Shown here piece by piece: positions 30,101 through 33,613 of a stretch of DNA of 64,000 nucleotides. Location: assembly GCA_949825045.1 (NCBI GenBank), contig OX463832.1, forward strand, positions 23,740,552-23,804,551, in the 5' to 3' direction. Within the stretch, counting starts at the first letter, position 1. Every line of letters starts with the position of its first letter. A model generated the notes under the pieces. That model worked only from the letters and a program-made list of their open reading frames with translations, had not been told where the DNA came from and ran no database searches. Both the position numbers and the translations under genes were made by a program. This DNA is from Argyresthia goedartella (taxonomy: Eukaryota; Arthropoda; Insecta; Lepidoptera; Argyresthiidae).

Positions 30101-32859
30101 GGTTACCTTACACTGTTTTAATTCATATAAAGCTAATTTTAAGTTATCTTCTAGTTGACGGGCTGCCTCACTTCTGGTTGTTGGCATTTTAAACAAAATA
30201 AAACAACAGTAAAAAGCAAGATTGAAGCACGGCTGTAGCACAGCTGATAAGCAGTCACTTAAATTGAGGTTATGATTAACGAAATGTGCAAAAAAAATAA
30301 GCTATTCAACAAAAAACAAAGTAATTCCAAATCAATTTACGTGCCTAAGTAATTAGTTATATTGAAAATATCGTTAATTATAGCCCAGTAGCAAATTATT
30401 TCAAATAAAATACTCAACCGTCAACGTTACGTTTTTTAAATACACAAAATAGGATAACTATTAGAATTTTATACACTTATGCACCAGTTAACACAAAATA
30501 CACTTAATTAATACGTATAACAAATGCGATAAACTTGGAAAATTGTATTAAAGTATTTTTAAATCAATAAAATGTATCTAATCTTTTGTTTACAACCAAT
30601 CTGCCTGCATCTTAATACATAATTCATTATATCCCATAGTGAAAAGCCGGCTTATCTCCTTCACAAACTGGCCTAACTCCTGCACCAACTCCAGTTTGAG
30701 CGACCGCCCTGGATGGTTGAGTAGATGTCAGGCAGATGAAACTTCTCCCAAGATTGCTGTGGCTTGCGGCTAGTATGGTTTTTATAGTGGATGGGCACAC
30801 CGGTAGCAGATGTACAAGTTTCACCCCATAGTATAAGTCGCGCAACAAATTAGGAGCGCTGGGCGACGTTAGCAGGAATTACTGCGCATATGCACAGCTA
30901 TTGAAAAGTGACACTGCGCATAACGTGTCGCGCGACATATACAATGTCTCCCAGTAGCCTACCATACATTTCATCATTGGATGATATATAGCTTTATGCA
31001 TTTTCGATACGGGGTGGCAGAGGCACAGTTGTGCCCACTTTTAGATAATTAAGTCCATTTTGCATGACAGGGGGATAGCCCATCGCGGCCACTAAGGAGG
31101 TTTCCCCATGATGTCCTATGGAGATATGAAGGTTTCCTCATGATAAAACTTAGACTATAATGGAGTAAAAACCGCTTTTTCGTAAACAAAAACCAACACA
31201 GCAGAACAGCTGGTCAATAATTCCGCCATCTTGATAAACAAGACACTCACTAAAGGAGCTTTCTCGGTTGCCTAAATTGATCACACAATACAAGCCATGC
31301 CTATCCCTGCTACAACGCTAAAAGCAGTTTTGTGGTAAAATTGTGGCATTGTTTAACAAATTTTTATAATCATGTGTTAAACAATGGTTAAAGTTTTTTG
31401 TGGTAAGACGGCAAGTGTTTTATTGAACTACAAGTGTTTTATTGAACTACTTAGATCAGTGGCTGCCTTTTCCCATTGAGTGGCAGAGCTGAGCTCAAGT
31501 TTAGCCAGTGATTAATTAGCTCATTTTACTTGATGGCCAGCTAGCCCTTTGAAGCGGCTATTGAGATATCAAAATAGTATTTTATCTTTTTCAACACATG
31601 TGTTTTAGGTTTGAGGAAAAAATTGAGAAGAAGCACTACCATAATGTTATTTCAATACATCATCACACATTGCTTCTAGCCCCACACTAGGATACTCTGT
31701 GTCTTGGCAACCAGTCACTTACATATAAACATCCAAGACCTAGAGATTTTTTCCCATCCCAGCTAGAATTTGTATCCGGGGCCGCACATTTGGCAGGCAG
31801 AGCCTCGAACAATGTCAACCTATGAAGCTAAAAATTAACTTGGCAGCCATACCTGACTCCCATGTCAGCGAATGCTCCGCCGGGTTGTATTTCATTGTTG
31901 GCGTACCCACACACCTCACACGAGAATGACATGAGCACCACATTCTTGTAGTGCGGGATGCGGGTCAGGAGCAGACGGGTCTTGCCCTAGAAAGAATAAA
32001 TCAGAATAGTTATTGGAGTATTGAATCCTTCGCCCCGCTCCTGTCCTGCCTGCAGTGTGCAGAATGTTTGGTCTTCTATTCTATTCTGGGAAACGGGTGA
32101 AATAGTCACAATAGCGGACTGATCGCCTACCTGTGGTTTAGCGGGCGTCCCACTTCATCATCATCATTCTATTCTATTCTTCTATAAACTTTATACAAAA
32201 TGTCACAATGTGTCACTCACACTCCCAACATATTTGCTGTGCTATGCAAAATACAATTTAATTAAGAGATAAGGCCTATGTTAATTAAAACATATGTGCC
32301 GGCAGTGGCCGTTAGTGGAATGACTTTCAGTTGTCAGGCCATTACTGACTATGGCAGTTAAAAGGTTAAGAGGATTGTAGTACCTGCACCTGGCCCACTA
32401 GAGCGGGGCCTTTGTGCATGTCCTCATCGACTGCTAATCTAATTTAGCATCTTTAATATATGGGAACCATAACCTGTAACCATAAGATTAAATTGGGGGA
32501 GGCATTTGTCCAACAATCGAAATAAACATGATAACGAGGAATACATTCACAAACATGGGCTGTGCAGTGCAGGACTATGAAAGGTAAAGCATACATTTTT
32601 GAGGTTATATTAGGGCCAAAAATCTTGCTAAGATATGTTTAGTCGGCATCTCTAGGAAAGATTTAAAATGTGCGCACCAGTTGTATCATAAAATAGGTGA
32701 ATTACGCTTAGTTATAGTGAGAAACATTATTTTTTCTAGAAAGTTCTATCTTACGTTTTCATGGCAGTTCATGCAAAGGGACTCAATTTCCGTGCATTCC
32801 GGGTCTGGATCTTCAGCCGTGAGATCTCTGAATAGGGGTTTCGACTCTACGGACACCAT
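1..32859 (-). CDS. ZPR1: ZPR1 zinc finger protein, 11 exons, 3' end outside the window
   Basis: ZPR1 is a conserved eukaryotic protein with two C4 zinc fingers, each followed by a ZPR1 beta-type domain; in other species it binds eEF1A and moves between cytoplasm and nucleus. Exons read on the minus strand: 32859-32755, 31986-31853, 24284-24166, 22682-22503, 20662-20547, 17031-16848, 15773-15703, 15096-15007, 6028-5945, 3712-3624, 114-1. Every junction is GT-AG and all phases join, giving about 428 codons against about 460 in the human protein. Finger 1 uses CMNC (exon 1) and CEVC (exon 2); finger 2 uses CPEC (exon 6) and CDAC (exon 7). Repeat hallmarks DFEIPP/TTVEG and MEIPELELEV/GGRFTT mark the two domains. 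The last visible motif is DDPAGNSYVQ, so about 30 C-terminal residues lie beyond position 1. Introns range from about 0.6 to 9 kb and are full of mobile elements. The reading frame shows no lesion, so the gene is probably functional. Confidence 0.95.
115..787. other. ZPR1 intron 10, distal part: no recognisable feature
   Basis: AT-rich intronic sequence. I see no open frame, repeat array or inverted repeat I would support. Confidence 0.5.
788..1187. mobile_element. MITE-like foldback element with GAGCTCTTACAC ends
   Basis: The left end (from about 788) reads gagctcttacaca then gcatgcgc and gtcgac. The right end (about 1150-1187) is its imperfect inverse: gtcgac, gcatatgc, tgtgtaagagctc. The interior is AT-rich and non-coding. 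The right terminus runs directly into the 28-bp minisatellite, which repeats the same terminal motif. Superfamily unknown. Confidence 0.55.
1176..3299. repeat. 28-bp minisatellite, about 75 units
   Basis: Tandem repeat of a 28-bp unit (ttgagttattgtgtaagagc followed by tctactcc), about 75 units, with point variation (c/t in gagctc, aat/aag, tact/ttct) and some shortened or extended units. It sits wholly inside ZPR1 intron 10. The unit contains the palindrome GAGCTC. Confidence 0.97.
3624..3712 (-). CDS. ZPR1: ZPR1 exon 10
   Basis: Acceptor gtcag|GGCTTG, donor ACAG|gtgcgt. The frame gives GLLRATSQQLGDGSD and CMSKGNMDR, continuing TTAE|GLL from exon 9 in phase 0 and joining exon 11 as AG|G. Longer open frames overlap here on both strands, but phase continuity picks this one. 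The sequence is less conserved than neighbouring exons. Confidence 0.85.
3736..3830 (-). mobile_element. SINE 3'-end fragment
   Basis: Read on the minus strand it contains cctagtgtggggc preceded by a gtgtccc/acaggg block, the same module seen at 31675-31755, 38128-38215 and 49655-49740. It lies 24 bp upstream of ZPR1 exon 10. Confidence 0.55.
4201..4918. mobile_element. Foldback transposon with arms of about 230 bp
   Basis: The left arm (about 4201-4432) starts tagctgacccggtgaacttg and includes gtaagtggaagagatccgct and agtccgctaccaac. The right arm (about 4679-4918) is its inverse, including gttggtagcggactttat and agcggatctcttccacttac. Divergence is roughly 15-20%. The loop of about 245 bp is AT-rich with no coding. 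Flanking sequence 3831-4200 shows nothing else. Confidence 0.85.
4919..5642. other. ZPR1 intron 9: repetitive AT-rich sequence, no gene
   Basis: Contains short repeated motifs (gtggctaaaa, tagctagat, ggcaacactg) that look like decayed MITE material. Open frames here have no recognisable protein features. Confidence 0.4.
5643..5877. mobile_element. MITE family B, full-length diverged copy
   Basis: Begins aaggtgacatttagtaagc and ends with the inverse taataaaaaatcaccctt. Internal inverted pairs include cctatggtcgcaaa and tttgcgaccataag. It is the same layout as the copy at 17877-18436 but with higher divergence. Confidence 0.75.
5945..6028 (-). CDS. ZPR1: ZPR1 exon 9 (IPELELEV / GGRFTT motif)
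   Basis: Acceptor tgccag|GCCGAG, donor GAG|gtttgt, exactly 28 codons. It contains MEIPELELEV and LGGRFTTAE, the second-domain equivalent of exon 3. It is separated from exon 8 by a 9-kb intron filled with mariner and CR1-like insertions. Confidence 0.94.
6168..6321. repeat. Near-perfect hairpin, arms of about 49 bp
   Basis: The left arm tactgcgctttttaatttg... through aaacaaacaactgtcat is matched by the inverse right arm atgacagttgtttgtttaca ... aaaatcgcagta. The loop is about 55 bp. It probably marks a small MITE inside ZPR1 intron 8. Confidence 0.8.
6322..6636. other. ZPR1 intron 8 segment without recognisable features
   Basis: Non-repetitive intronic sequence between a hairpin and the mariner element. 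No protein similarity seen on either strand. Confidence 0.45.
6748..7691 (-). pseudogene. mariner transposase, broken
   Basis: Begins MDLTRENFRSMIFYDFKC at 7691 and carries the paired helix-turn-helix region (VYSWFAEFKRG, DGRPS) and the WIPHNLTEAQK linker. The C-terminal half, in another frame, has HHDNASSHTA and HPAYSPDLAPCD. Exactly 34 residues separate the second and third aspartates, so it belongs to the D34D (mariner) class. The first catalytic aspartate block (normally TGDESW) is missing. Near 7185-7235 the frame breaks at a short palindrome plus direct repeat of ccaaagtggcgcgc, and several dozen codons are gone. It cannot encode an active transposase. Confidence 0.93.
7190..7225. repeat. 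Short palindrome at the mariner deletion junction
   Basis: gcgcgccactttggt, a 2-bp loop, then the exact inverse accaaagtggcgcgc, followed by a direct repeat gcgcactttggttgacca. It sits where the first catalytic motif of the transposase should be. Confidence 0.85.
8245..11226 (-). CDS. CR1-like ORF2: AP endonuclease plus reverse transcriptase, intact
   Basis: Open from 11226 to the stop at 8245. The conserved part starts around VVHQNIQG at 11064. Endonuclease motifs in order: QNIQG, CITEH, RGGSLILV, VYRPPDSS, CGDFNVNL, LTSDHSGQ. Reverse transcriptase motifs: RPISILPTLSKIFEKLI, FGFTKGRSTADA, FCDLSKAFDCVHHD, GVPQGSILGPFLFLVYINDL, LFADDTSL (catalytic FADD), FLGITLD. It copies its own mRNA at a nicked target. 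The frame has no ATG between its opening at 11226 and MLSKELE, and it overlaps the end of ORF1 by 40 nt in the -1 frame, so -1 frameshifting is a likely expression route. About 990 codons from the opening, a normal length for this clade. No inactivating lesion seen. Confidence 0.93.
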   Translation of the reverse strand, partial: HVLLGICSKLFKLTHRTTESNSGSNINICINIPSSCPLNQVTSNEKCKSKNILNVVHQNIQGMLSKELEIELFMNCNNIDILCITEHFLKSYQFMFNFNNHHVASSFNRKTADRGGSLILVNNSFKYKERVDIVSLSVERTMEIACIELEQLIVMSVYRPPDSSFDLFEKKMDEVLIKISDKNKFFIICGDFNVNLLEDNNICTRLKSLFLCHNMNYLFLEPTRITATSATCIDNIFTNITPIFKSVINKLTSDHSGQIGIFNIKIKKDQKEDITCVPVSDTRLEHYRNNILDKLWEIPYSDDPNLLYNSVFNLVKNEYDTVFKSKTIKVNNKALFSDWATVGIHRSRRRLYELYEEKSYNKNTAFLDYVRSYSKMFKRVCAVAKSNFIKNKIESSSNIMKTTWQIINRETGKAKATHNNFKLKIDNQLLSTDLEVAKAFENFFTDIPVSTTKSLNSSPAAAESILKQNFEECKTDFKFRHVNNEDIVKAFKSLEMKKTADAHGLSVKIISSIVDCIAPHLCCIFNQCIDSGVFPDLMKLSKVIPLFKAGSTSDPTNFRPISILPTLSKIFEKLILNQLQSHFYLNNLIHIAQFGFTKGRSTADAGVELIDNIFDAWEDAMDAIGVFCDLSKAFDCVHHDTLVRKLRHYGVKDQALGLLESYLTDRVQMVDVNGKRSPGSSISMGVPQGSILGPFLFLVYINDLPYLVKAKHGLVLFADDTSLIFKVKRQQSNYDEVNNAISSIVNWFTVNNLLLNEKKTKCIKFVLPNVNPVTTDIFIKGQRLDLVQSTVFLGITLDAKLQWDPHINKLSNRLSSAAFAVKKIRALTDVDTARLVYFSYFHSLMTYGILLWGHATNANSIFILQKRAVRAIYRLGPRVSLREKFKEINILTFVSQYIYDNLVYVKRNITNFQKYSDIHNFNTRNKDKLVAYVSRLHKISNSFKCNCIRYYNKVPTDIKNLPLDKFKIIIKQKLYKKGYYRISDYLEDRCPWE
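11187..12260 (-). pseudogene. CR1-like ORF1, 3' part, copy 1 (frameshifted)
   Basis: ORF1 proteins of this group bind RNA. Visible here: a coiled-coil region (KTTEKNECDTRRLQSDMHIL), a Cys/Pro-rich linker (CDCKQAPADCSVPT), and a C-terminal domain with NNCMPGATYSQIL, TTLIILIGRREN and LFAFPFSQSL that resembles a degenerate SGNH-esterase fold as known from some CR1 ORF1 proteins. A 2-nt deletion near 11648 (relative to copy 2) breaks the frame between the two halves. The last codons run through the slippery site to TAA at 11187. The N-terminal part continues beyond the nested RTE insertion at 13371. Confidence 0.8.
11190..11196 (-). promoter_or_regulatory. Putative -1 ribosomal frameshift site, copy 1
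   Basis: In the ORF1 frame the minus strand reads TCT TTA AAT TAA. The heptamer T TTA AAT fits the canonical X XXY YYZ slippery pattern and is directly followed by the ORF1 stop. A -1 shift gives TTT AAA TTA ACC, which is open through all of ORF2. About 15 nt downstream lies a small hairpin, CAGAG-agtaa-CTCTG. The same arrangement is conserved in copy 2. Confidence 0.6.
12261..13359 (-). mobile_element. RTE-type non-LTR retrotransposon, 5'-truncated, inserted in copy 1 ORF1
   Basis: Flanked by an 11-bp target duplication caatttaacat at 12250-12260 and 13360-13370. On its sense (minus) strand it ends in poly(A), seen as a T run from 12261, and it is cut off at the 5' side, as expected of target-primed reverse transcription. 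The surrounding CR1-like sequence is continuous across the two flanks when compared with copy 2. Confidence 0.95.
12282..13359 (-). pseudogene. RTE-type reverse transcriptase, C-terminal fragment
   Basis: About 360 codons without internal stop, truncated at the N-terminus inside the RT domain. Motifs: DYSKAFDSISHSSIF, GVKQGDPLSPKLF, RFADDIVLFASS (catalytic FADD), MNRSKTQLM, YTYLGQIVSF, YGAQTWSL, then a C-terminal WTWAGHVCRM and RRRGRPRRRWRDDL block, typical of RTE-like endonuclease-reverse transcriptases in insects. The endonuclease domain is missing, so it is a dead-on-arrival copy. Confidence 0.92.
13371..13590 (-). pseudogene. CR1-like ORF1, N-terminal part, copy 1
   Basis: Continues ORF1 upstream of the RTE insertion: LTCDSPNRSQSVTTMSCS is shared with copy 2. 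Upstream of about 13448 the protein (AFYNEVMSQTGIPTIDLT, preceded by QLAEAHHELQVFSE) does not match copy 2. One in-frame TAG lies just upstream of RDSATIRAF. The 5' boundary is approximate. Confidence 0.65.
13629..14097. mobile_element. MITE family C, arms of about 75 bp
   Basis: The left arm (13629-13706) includes tgacattcaaatttcgaacg and tagtttgtctgtgaagttgg. The right arm (14018-14097) is its inverse, ending cgttcgaaatttgaatgtca. The interior is repeated in part at 15346-15595. Related scraps (gtttatgatacgtgtgtaga, gcggtttttagacgc) lie at 14160-14245 and inverted at about 7935-7990. Confidence 0.85.
14113..15006. other. ZPR1 intron 8, proximal part: AT-rich, no gene
   Basis: Holds a scrap of MITE family C (14160-14245) and short inverted AT-rich blocks. 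Open frames of up to 110 codons here show no protein features. Confidence 0.45.
15007..15096 (-). CDS. ZPR1: ZPR1 exon 8 (second ZPR1 domain)
   Basis: Acceptor ttcag|GTGAAG, donor AAG|gtaaaa, exactly 30 codons. The product reads VKSSGGIEERGVRMEVRV then KEDFSRDILK, typical of the region after finger 2. Confidence 0.94.
15346..15595. mobile_element. MITE family C, internal fragment
   Basis: Matches 13795-14030 closely (shared gttttaatgcctaattatgt and cattgtggcattgatcattg) but lacks the long terminal arms, so it is a truncated second copy. It lies in ZPR1 intron 7. Confidence 0.8.
15598..15655. mobile_element. MITE family D, solitary end
   Basis: Matches the right arm of the full element at 22921-23325 (gttagttaagtgtctgattt then actgcgac). 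Only one terminus is present, directly abutting the family C fragment. Confidence 0.75.
15703..15773 (-). CDS. ZPR1: ZPR1 exon 7 (second half of zinc finger 2)
   Basis: Acceptor ttcag|AAATAC, donor GAG|gtaagt. It encodes [20 protein letters not shown] then SNE, the classic finger-2 sequence with its second CxxC. Confidence 0.95.
15846..15955 (-). mobile_element. 3'-end fragment of the L2/CR1-like element family
   Basis: Shares aaggcgagcttatctcta and cttccagcaaacc with 53005-53055, which lies downstream of the L2/CR1-like ORF2 at 53354-56084. It is therefore a 5'-truncated 3' tail in ZPR1 intron 6. Confidence 0.65.
16405..16575. mobile_element. MITE family B, truncated copy
   Basis: Starts acagggtgacattt and carries gggaatgatagtacccata and aagaaacatatggtcgcaaa like the copy at 17877-18436, but ends after the central tgatcgggtcaatgtactg block without its right arm. 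It abuts the pseudo-exon at 16601. Confidence 0.8.
16601..16700 (-). pseudogene. Decayed tandem duplicate of ZPR1 exon 6
   Basis: The 3' part of exon 6 with its donor (16846-16945) recurs 240 bp downstream in transcription. On the minus strand it reads EPMTFNMN, a TGA stop where the first finger cysteine should be, then TQCNAPVGTRMEVA and the same donor context C|gtgagtcac. Nucleotide similarity is roughly 70%. The Ala/Pro linker and acceptor are not recognisable. It looks like an old exon duplication that has lost coding capacity. Confidence 0.85.
16848..17031 (-). CDS. ZPR1: ZPR1 exon 6 (Ala/Pro linker and start of zinc finger 2)
   Basis: Acceptor aacag|GCAGC, donor ACGC|gtgagt; 61 codons plus one base. 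A low-complexity linker of PAA repeats (coded by GC-rich 9-bp units around 16975-17015) is followed by the conserved LMTFHTNCPECNAPADTRMK with the first CxxC of finger 2. A degenerate second copy of the distal part lies about 240 bp downstream in transcription. Confidence 0.94.
17040..17876. other. ZPR1 intron 5, distal part: no recognisable feature
   Basis: Unique-looking sequence. Open frames on both strands (17468-17839) lack known motifs and overlap each other antiparallel. One stretch resembles a single C2H2 finger (CPQCAKIFPSKLGYISRMQ then H) but lacks spacing or splice support. Confidence 0.35.
17877..18436. mobile_element. MITE family B split by MITE family A
   Basis: Outer ends aaggtgacatttaattag and its inverse ctaattaaatgtcaccct. 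Inner arms carry ctgaccatatttt, gggaatgatagtac and aagaaacatatggtcgcaaa. Removing 17896-18185 together with one TA copy restores the uninterrupted left arm attagctgaccatattt. Confidence 0.9.
17896..18185. mobile_element. MITE family A, 290 bp, TA target duplication
   Basis: Perfect 28-bp inverted ends, gagtctggcaaacgaaagcg and so on, with TA at 17894-17895 and 18186-18187, so a Tc1/mariner-type non-autonomous element. The core is a second long palindrome (cactccgtt...gaacggagtg) containing agaaagagaggcaaag, related to the block at 47030-47160. Confidence 0.92.
18446..18470 (+). repeat. 25-bp inverted repeat, left member
   Basis: cacatcaacactgtctaggg plus atatt. Its exact inverse is at 20513-20537, next to the donor of ZPR1 exon 5. 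The 2-kb segment between contains the Tc1 fossil. Confidence 0.9.
18471..19200. repeat. AT- and purine-rich low-complexity intron sequence
   Basis: Includes degenerate actaaaact repeats (18680-18780), an agaaaagagaag purine tract (about 18944-19005), and a short hairpin caagctagc/gctagcttg near 18630-18655. No gene. Confidence 0.7.
19240..20243 (-). pseudogene. Tc1-family transposase fossil
   Basis: Starts MQRRHLTRDEMIRAVGMLEA at 20243 with a paired-type helix-turn-helix (VVAETLGTSQNVISRLWSRY, GEVAERHAGRIR). The middle part, in another frame, has RIRLHEANLHSRR, the first aspartate block FTDESRFGFHPD, and MVWAGI. The second block appears as MHDNCSSTH with a frameshift, and the third reads RWPAQSPDMNPIEH, giving the DDE class (Tc1). 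At least two frameshifts (near 20000 and 19480) make it inactive. No terminal inverted repeats were found by eye. It lies in ZPR1 intron 5. Confidence 0.9.
20513..20537 (-). repeat. 25-bp inverted repeat, right member, beside the exon 5 donor
   Basis: Exact inverse of 18446-18470. It starts 9 bp inside the intron from the exon 5 donor at 20546. Confidence 0.9.
20547..20662 (-). CDS. ZPR1: ZPR1 exon 5 (GNTFVENP motif)
   Basis: Acceptor ctgcag|GTAAC, donor GAG|gtaaat. It encodes GNTFVENPSAPRRDP and DHLLGIYTQQE, which close the first ZPR1 domain and begin the linker. A 25-bp motif about 10 bp inside the donor recurs inverted at 18446-18470. Confidence 0.94.
20831..20864 (+). other. G-quadruplex-prone tract in ZPR1 intron 4
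   Basis: Four G runs of 4-5 bases (ggggg, gggg, ggggg, ggggg) with loops of 10, 1 and 1 nt on the + strand, about 170 bp before exon 5 in transcription. On the pre-mRNA this is a C-rich tract. Confidence 0.6.
20880..21559. other. ZPR1 intron 4, AT-rich; scrap of MITE D interior
   Basis: The block gttaggttgaac ... acataaacttaagtacat at about 21290-21350 is an inverted copy of interior MITE D sequence at 23085-23145, with an 18-bp insertion. Otherwise nothing recognisable. Confidence 0.5.
21560..22445. repeat. Dispersed repeat with gacagacag boxes, duplicated ends
   Basis: The block at about 21625-21700 (cttgatacctccacgcgtta ... cttgacagacgaat) recurs at about 22340-22440 (gatacctgcacgcgttcctc ... 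gtgacagacgaac). Inside, 21955-22060 is matched inversely by 22085-22190 (aatgacatat, ttcaaatcattgtg), so there is also an inverted repeat. It resembles a repeat I recall as common in Lepidoptera genomes; class unknown. Confidence 0.6.
21712..21816. repeat. 35-bp tandem repeat, 3 units
   Basis: Three identical copies of gattttccccttacctgtgc plus tctaattgtgccctt. Confidence 0.95.
22503..22682 (-). CDS. ZPR1: ZPR1 exon 4 (TTVEG motif, helical insert)
   Basis: Acceptor cccag|AGGTG, donor GCG|gtgagt. The product starts EVTTVEGIIRRAISGL, continues into a Q/E-rich helix and FVATLTELVEMRSGPFTVEF, and ends EDASG, which leads into the conserved GNTFVENP of exon 5. Confidence 0.94.
22921..23325. mobile_element. 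MITE family D, full-length, 405 bp, 6-bp target duplication
   Basis: Arms of about 70 bp: left gtcgcagttagttggttaaa ..., right inverse ... ccaaccaactgcgac. It is flanked by atgtat at 22915-22920 and 23326-23331. The interior is AT-rich and non-coding. It lies in ZPR1 intron 3. Confidence 0.88.
23332..24165. repeat. ZPR1 intron 3 remainder with a dispersed repeat at about 23760-24075
   Basis: The segment 23760-24075 (cgggacctacagctcaacgt, catccggaacacgg) resembles a 3'-end repeat I recall from lepidopteran genomes. Open frames here have no protein features. The rest is unique-looking. Confidence 0.4.
24166..24284 (-). CDS. ZPR1: ZPR1 exon 3 (first ZPR1 domain)
   Basis: Acceptor ccag|ATGG, donor GGAG|gttcg. 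The frame gives RWKLRVESPEDLDRQVVKSD followed by VRISEVDFEIPP, the DFEIP signature of the first ZPR1 domain. It is separated from exon 2 by a 7.6-kb intron holding CR1-like copy 2. Confidence 0.93.
24285..24959. other. ZPR1 intron 2, first part: GC-rich hairpin, no gene
   Basis: Contains ggcgggaaagaagatcgcgg at about 24476 and its imperfect inverse at about 24521-24541, a short hairpin. Nothing else supported. Confidence 0.45.
24960..25210 (-). mobile_element. RTE-type 3'-end fragment
   Basis: Carries aacccacttctgggcatagg, the inverse of the usual RTE-like tail (cagcagtgggtagatgtggg at about 36590), and is therefore a 5'-truncated insertion on the minus strand. CR1-like copy 2 is inserted at its edge. 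Confidence 0.55.
25419..27116 (-). pseudogene. CR1-like ORF2, reverse transcriptase part, copy 2
   Basis: Identical motif order to copy 1 (FGFTKGRSTADA, FCDLSKAFDCVHHD, GVPQGSILGPFLFLVYI, LFADDTSL, FLGITLD). It is cut from its endonuclease part by a single nonsense codon: AATCAATTG in copy 1 is AATTAATTG here, a CAA to TAA change at about 27117-27119. Otherwise about 98% identical to copy 1 by eye. Confidence 0.92.
28104..28309 (-). mobile_element. 206-bp RTE-type 3' fragment inserted in copy 2 ORF2
   Basis: Flanked by the 11-bp duplication acgtggtggtt at 28093-28103 and 28310-28320. It reads on the minus strand as GKRSVGRPPTRWTDDL ... AIGEAYVQQW, the RTE C-terminus, followed by a ctgaaatgatga tail. 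Severely 5'-truncated. Confidence 0.93.
28578..30187 (-). pseudogene. CR1-like ORF1, copy 2 (one frameshift)
   Basis: Starts MPTTRSEAARQLEDNLKLAL at 30187, with long coiled coils (LKREMAELHNKFLD, RIAVLEKELRDARNEISAL), then the Cys/Pro linker and the SGNH-like C-terminal domain as in copy 1. It is open to about 28965, where 2 extra nt relative to copy 1 shift the frame; the C-terminal part continues in another frame to the TAA at 28578. Copy 1 is intact at this point and broken at another, so neither copy has a whole ORF1. Confidence 0.88.
28581..28587 (-). promoter_or_regulatory. Putative -1 ribosomal frameshift site, copy 2
   Basis: Same TTTAAAT heptamer followed by TAA (28580-28578) and the same downstream hairpin as in copy 1. 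Confidence 0.55.
30250..31670. other. ZPR1 intron 2, remainder: possible 5' UTR of copy 2, no gene
   Basis: AT-rich sequence next to copy 2 and a moderately GC-rich block at 30630-30850 that could belong to its 5' UTR. No known protein motif and no target duplication found to fix the boundary. Confidence 0.35.
31675..31815 (-). mobile_element. SINE fragment next to ZPR1 exon 2
   Basis: On the minus strand: a degenerate B-box-like ttgttcgaggctctgcc, then cttggatgt and gtatcctagtgtggggctag, matching the SINE tail module found at three other sites. Confidence 0.6.
31853..31986 (-). CDS. ZPR1: ZPR1 exon 2 (second half of zinc finger 1)
   Basis: Acceptor tctag|GGC, donor CAG|gtatgg, phase 0 to phase 2. 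It encodes GKTRLLLTRIPHYKNVVLMS, then the CxxC pair CEVC and NNEIQPGG, all standard for ZPR1 finger 1. A SINE fragment lies within about 40 bp of its 3' side. Confidence 0.93.
31990..32750. other. ZPR1 intron 1: nothing recognisable
   Basis: Intronic sequence without inverted repeats, arrays or protein motifs that I can support. Confidence 0.45.
32755..32859 (-). CDS. ZPR1: ZPR1 exon 1 (start codon, first half of zinc finger 1)
   Basis: The start is the ATG at 32859-32857, with a purine at -3. Thirty-five codons begin MVSVESKPLFRDL and end IESLCMNCHEN, with the first zinc-binding CxxC at the end. The donor is AAC|gtaaga. An in-frame upstream ATG at 32937 would add 26 unconserved residues, so I rejected it. 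Confidence 0.93.
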
Positions 32860-33146
32860 TCTTGTAGAAACTTGGTAAAAACTTCGGGGATATCTGGAAA
32901 AACAGAAACACTGCGTACGTATCAATTCAGGTTCCAAAAATTAATAACGTTACTCCTTCATCTCTTGTCTCGTGTTTTTGTAGAATATCACCAAAGGTTG
33001 GTTATGTTACCAAGAAAGCATCCAACGCTGGGTCAATATTGGACAAATTAGGTACTTTTATTTTTGGTGGGATGAACGTTGAATATAGTAACGCCAAAAT
33101 TTGGACGTGTTCGTGTTAGCTATCGAAAGCACCGCGACATGGAATC
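32860..33146 (-). promoter_or_regulatory. ZPR1 5' flank (presumed promoter and 5' UTR)
   Basis: Only about 290 bp separate the ZPR1 ATG from the Harbinger element, so a local promoter should lie here unless the element contributes it. No TATA box or initiator stands out. Confidence 0.35.
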
Positions 33147-33309
33147 AAGGTTGATTCACACACATCAGGGATGCCACCGGGACGCGTCAGGGCCGGGACC
33201 GGGCCTTGTCAGTGCTTCAGTGTTCCGTCAGTGATTTTAGAATCGACTATTCAAGGGGCTCCGCTCAGTGTGGTGTTCGGGTTGTCCGTCGTACGTCGTG
33301 ATTGTTACT

Positions 33310-33613
33310 ATGGCGCTTTTTAATAACACGGAGCTAGCAATGATAGCTATTGCTTTAGTCGAAGAAGAAGAGCAACATCAAAGAAAGAAGAGAAAGTGGG
33401 TGCATGAAGCATGGCAATTAAGAGATACAGAAGGAGAATTCGTAACATTGTACAAAGAATTAGTAAAAGACCAAAATAAATATTTTGAATATTTTAAAAT
33501 GTCAGAGAGCTGCTTCAATGTTTTTCTGCAGAAACTAGGACGTAAGCTATTGAAGAAAGATACCCATTGGAGGAAGTGTAATCTCCAAGAGAGAGACTAG
33601 CAATATGTCTAAG
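33310..33613 (+). pseudogene. Harbinger transposase exon 1 (frameshifted)
   Basis: Begins MALFNNTELAMIAIALVEEE, then KRKWVHEAWQLRDTEGEF and FEYFKMSESCFNVFLQKLG, the N-terminal region of HARBI1-like transposases. Near 33580 the frame is lost: the expected continuation (RERLAICLR) is present one frame over, up to the donor CTAAG|gtaagc at 33613, which fits exon 2 in phase. A small indel there probably inactivates the gene. Confidence 0.82.

Larger units (their letters stand above)
25217..30190 (-). mobile_element. CR1-like non-LTR retrotransposon, copy 2
   Basis: Second copy of the element at 7999-13590, same orientation as ZPR1, in intron 2. The 3' tail is (TTTTGA)n at 25217-25238. ORF1 is 30187-28578 and ORF2 about 28617-25419. 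Compared with copy 1 it lacks about 33 bp in the 3' UTR, has one nonsense mutation in ORF2 and a 206-bp insertion in the endonuclease region. The 5' UTR extends upstream of 30187 to an unknown point. Confidence 0.92.
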
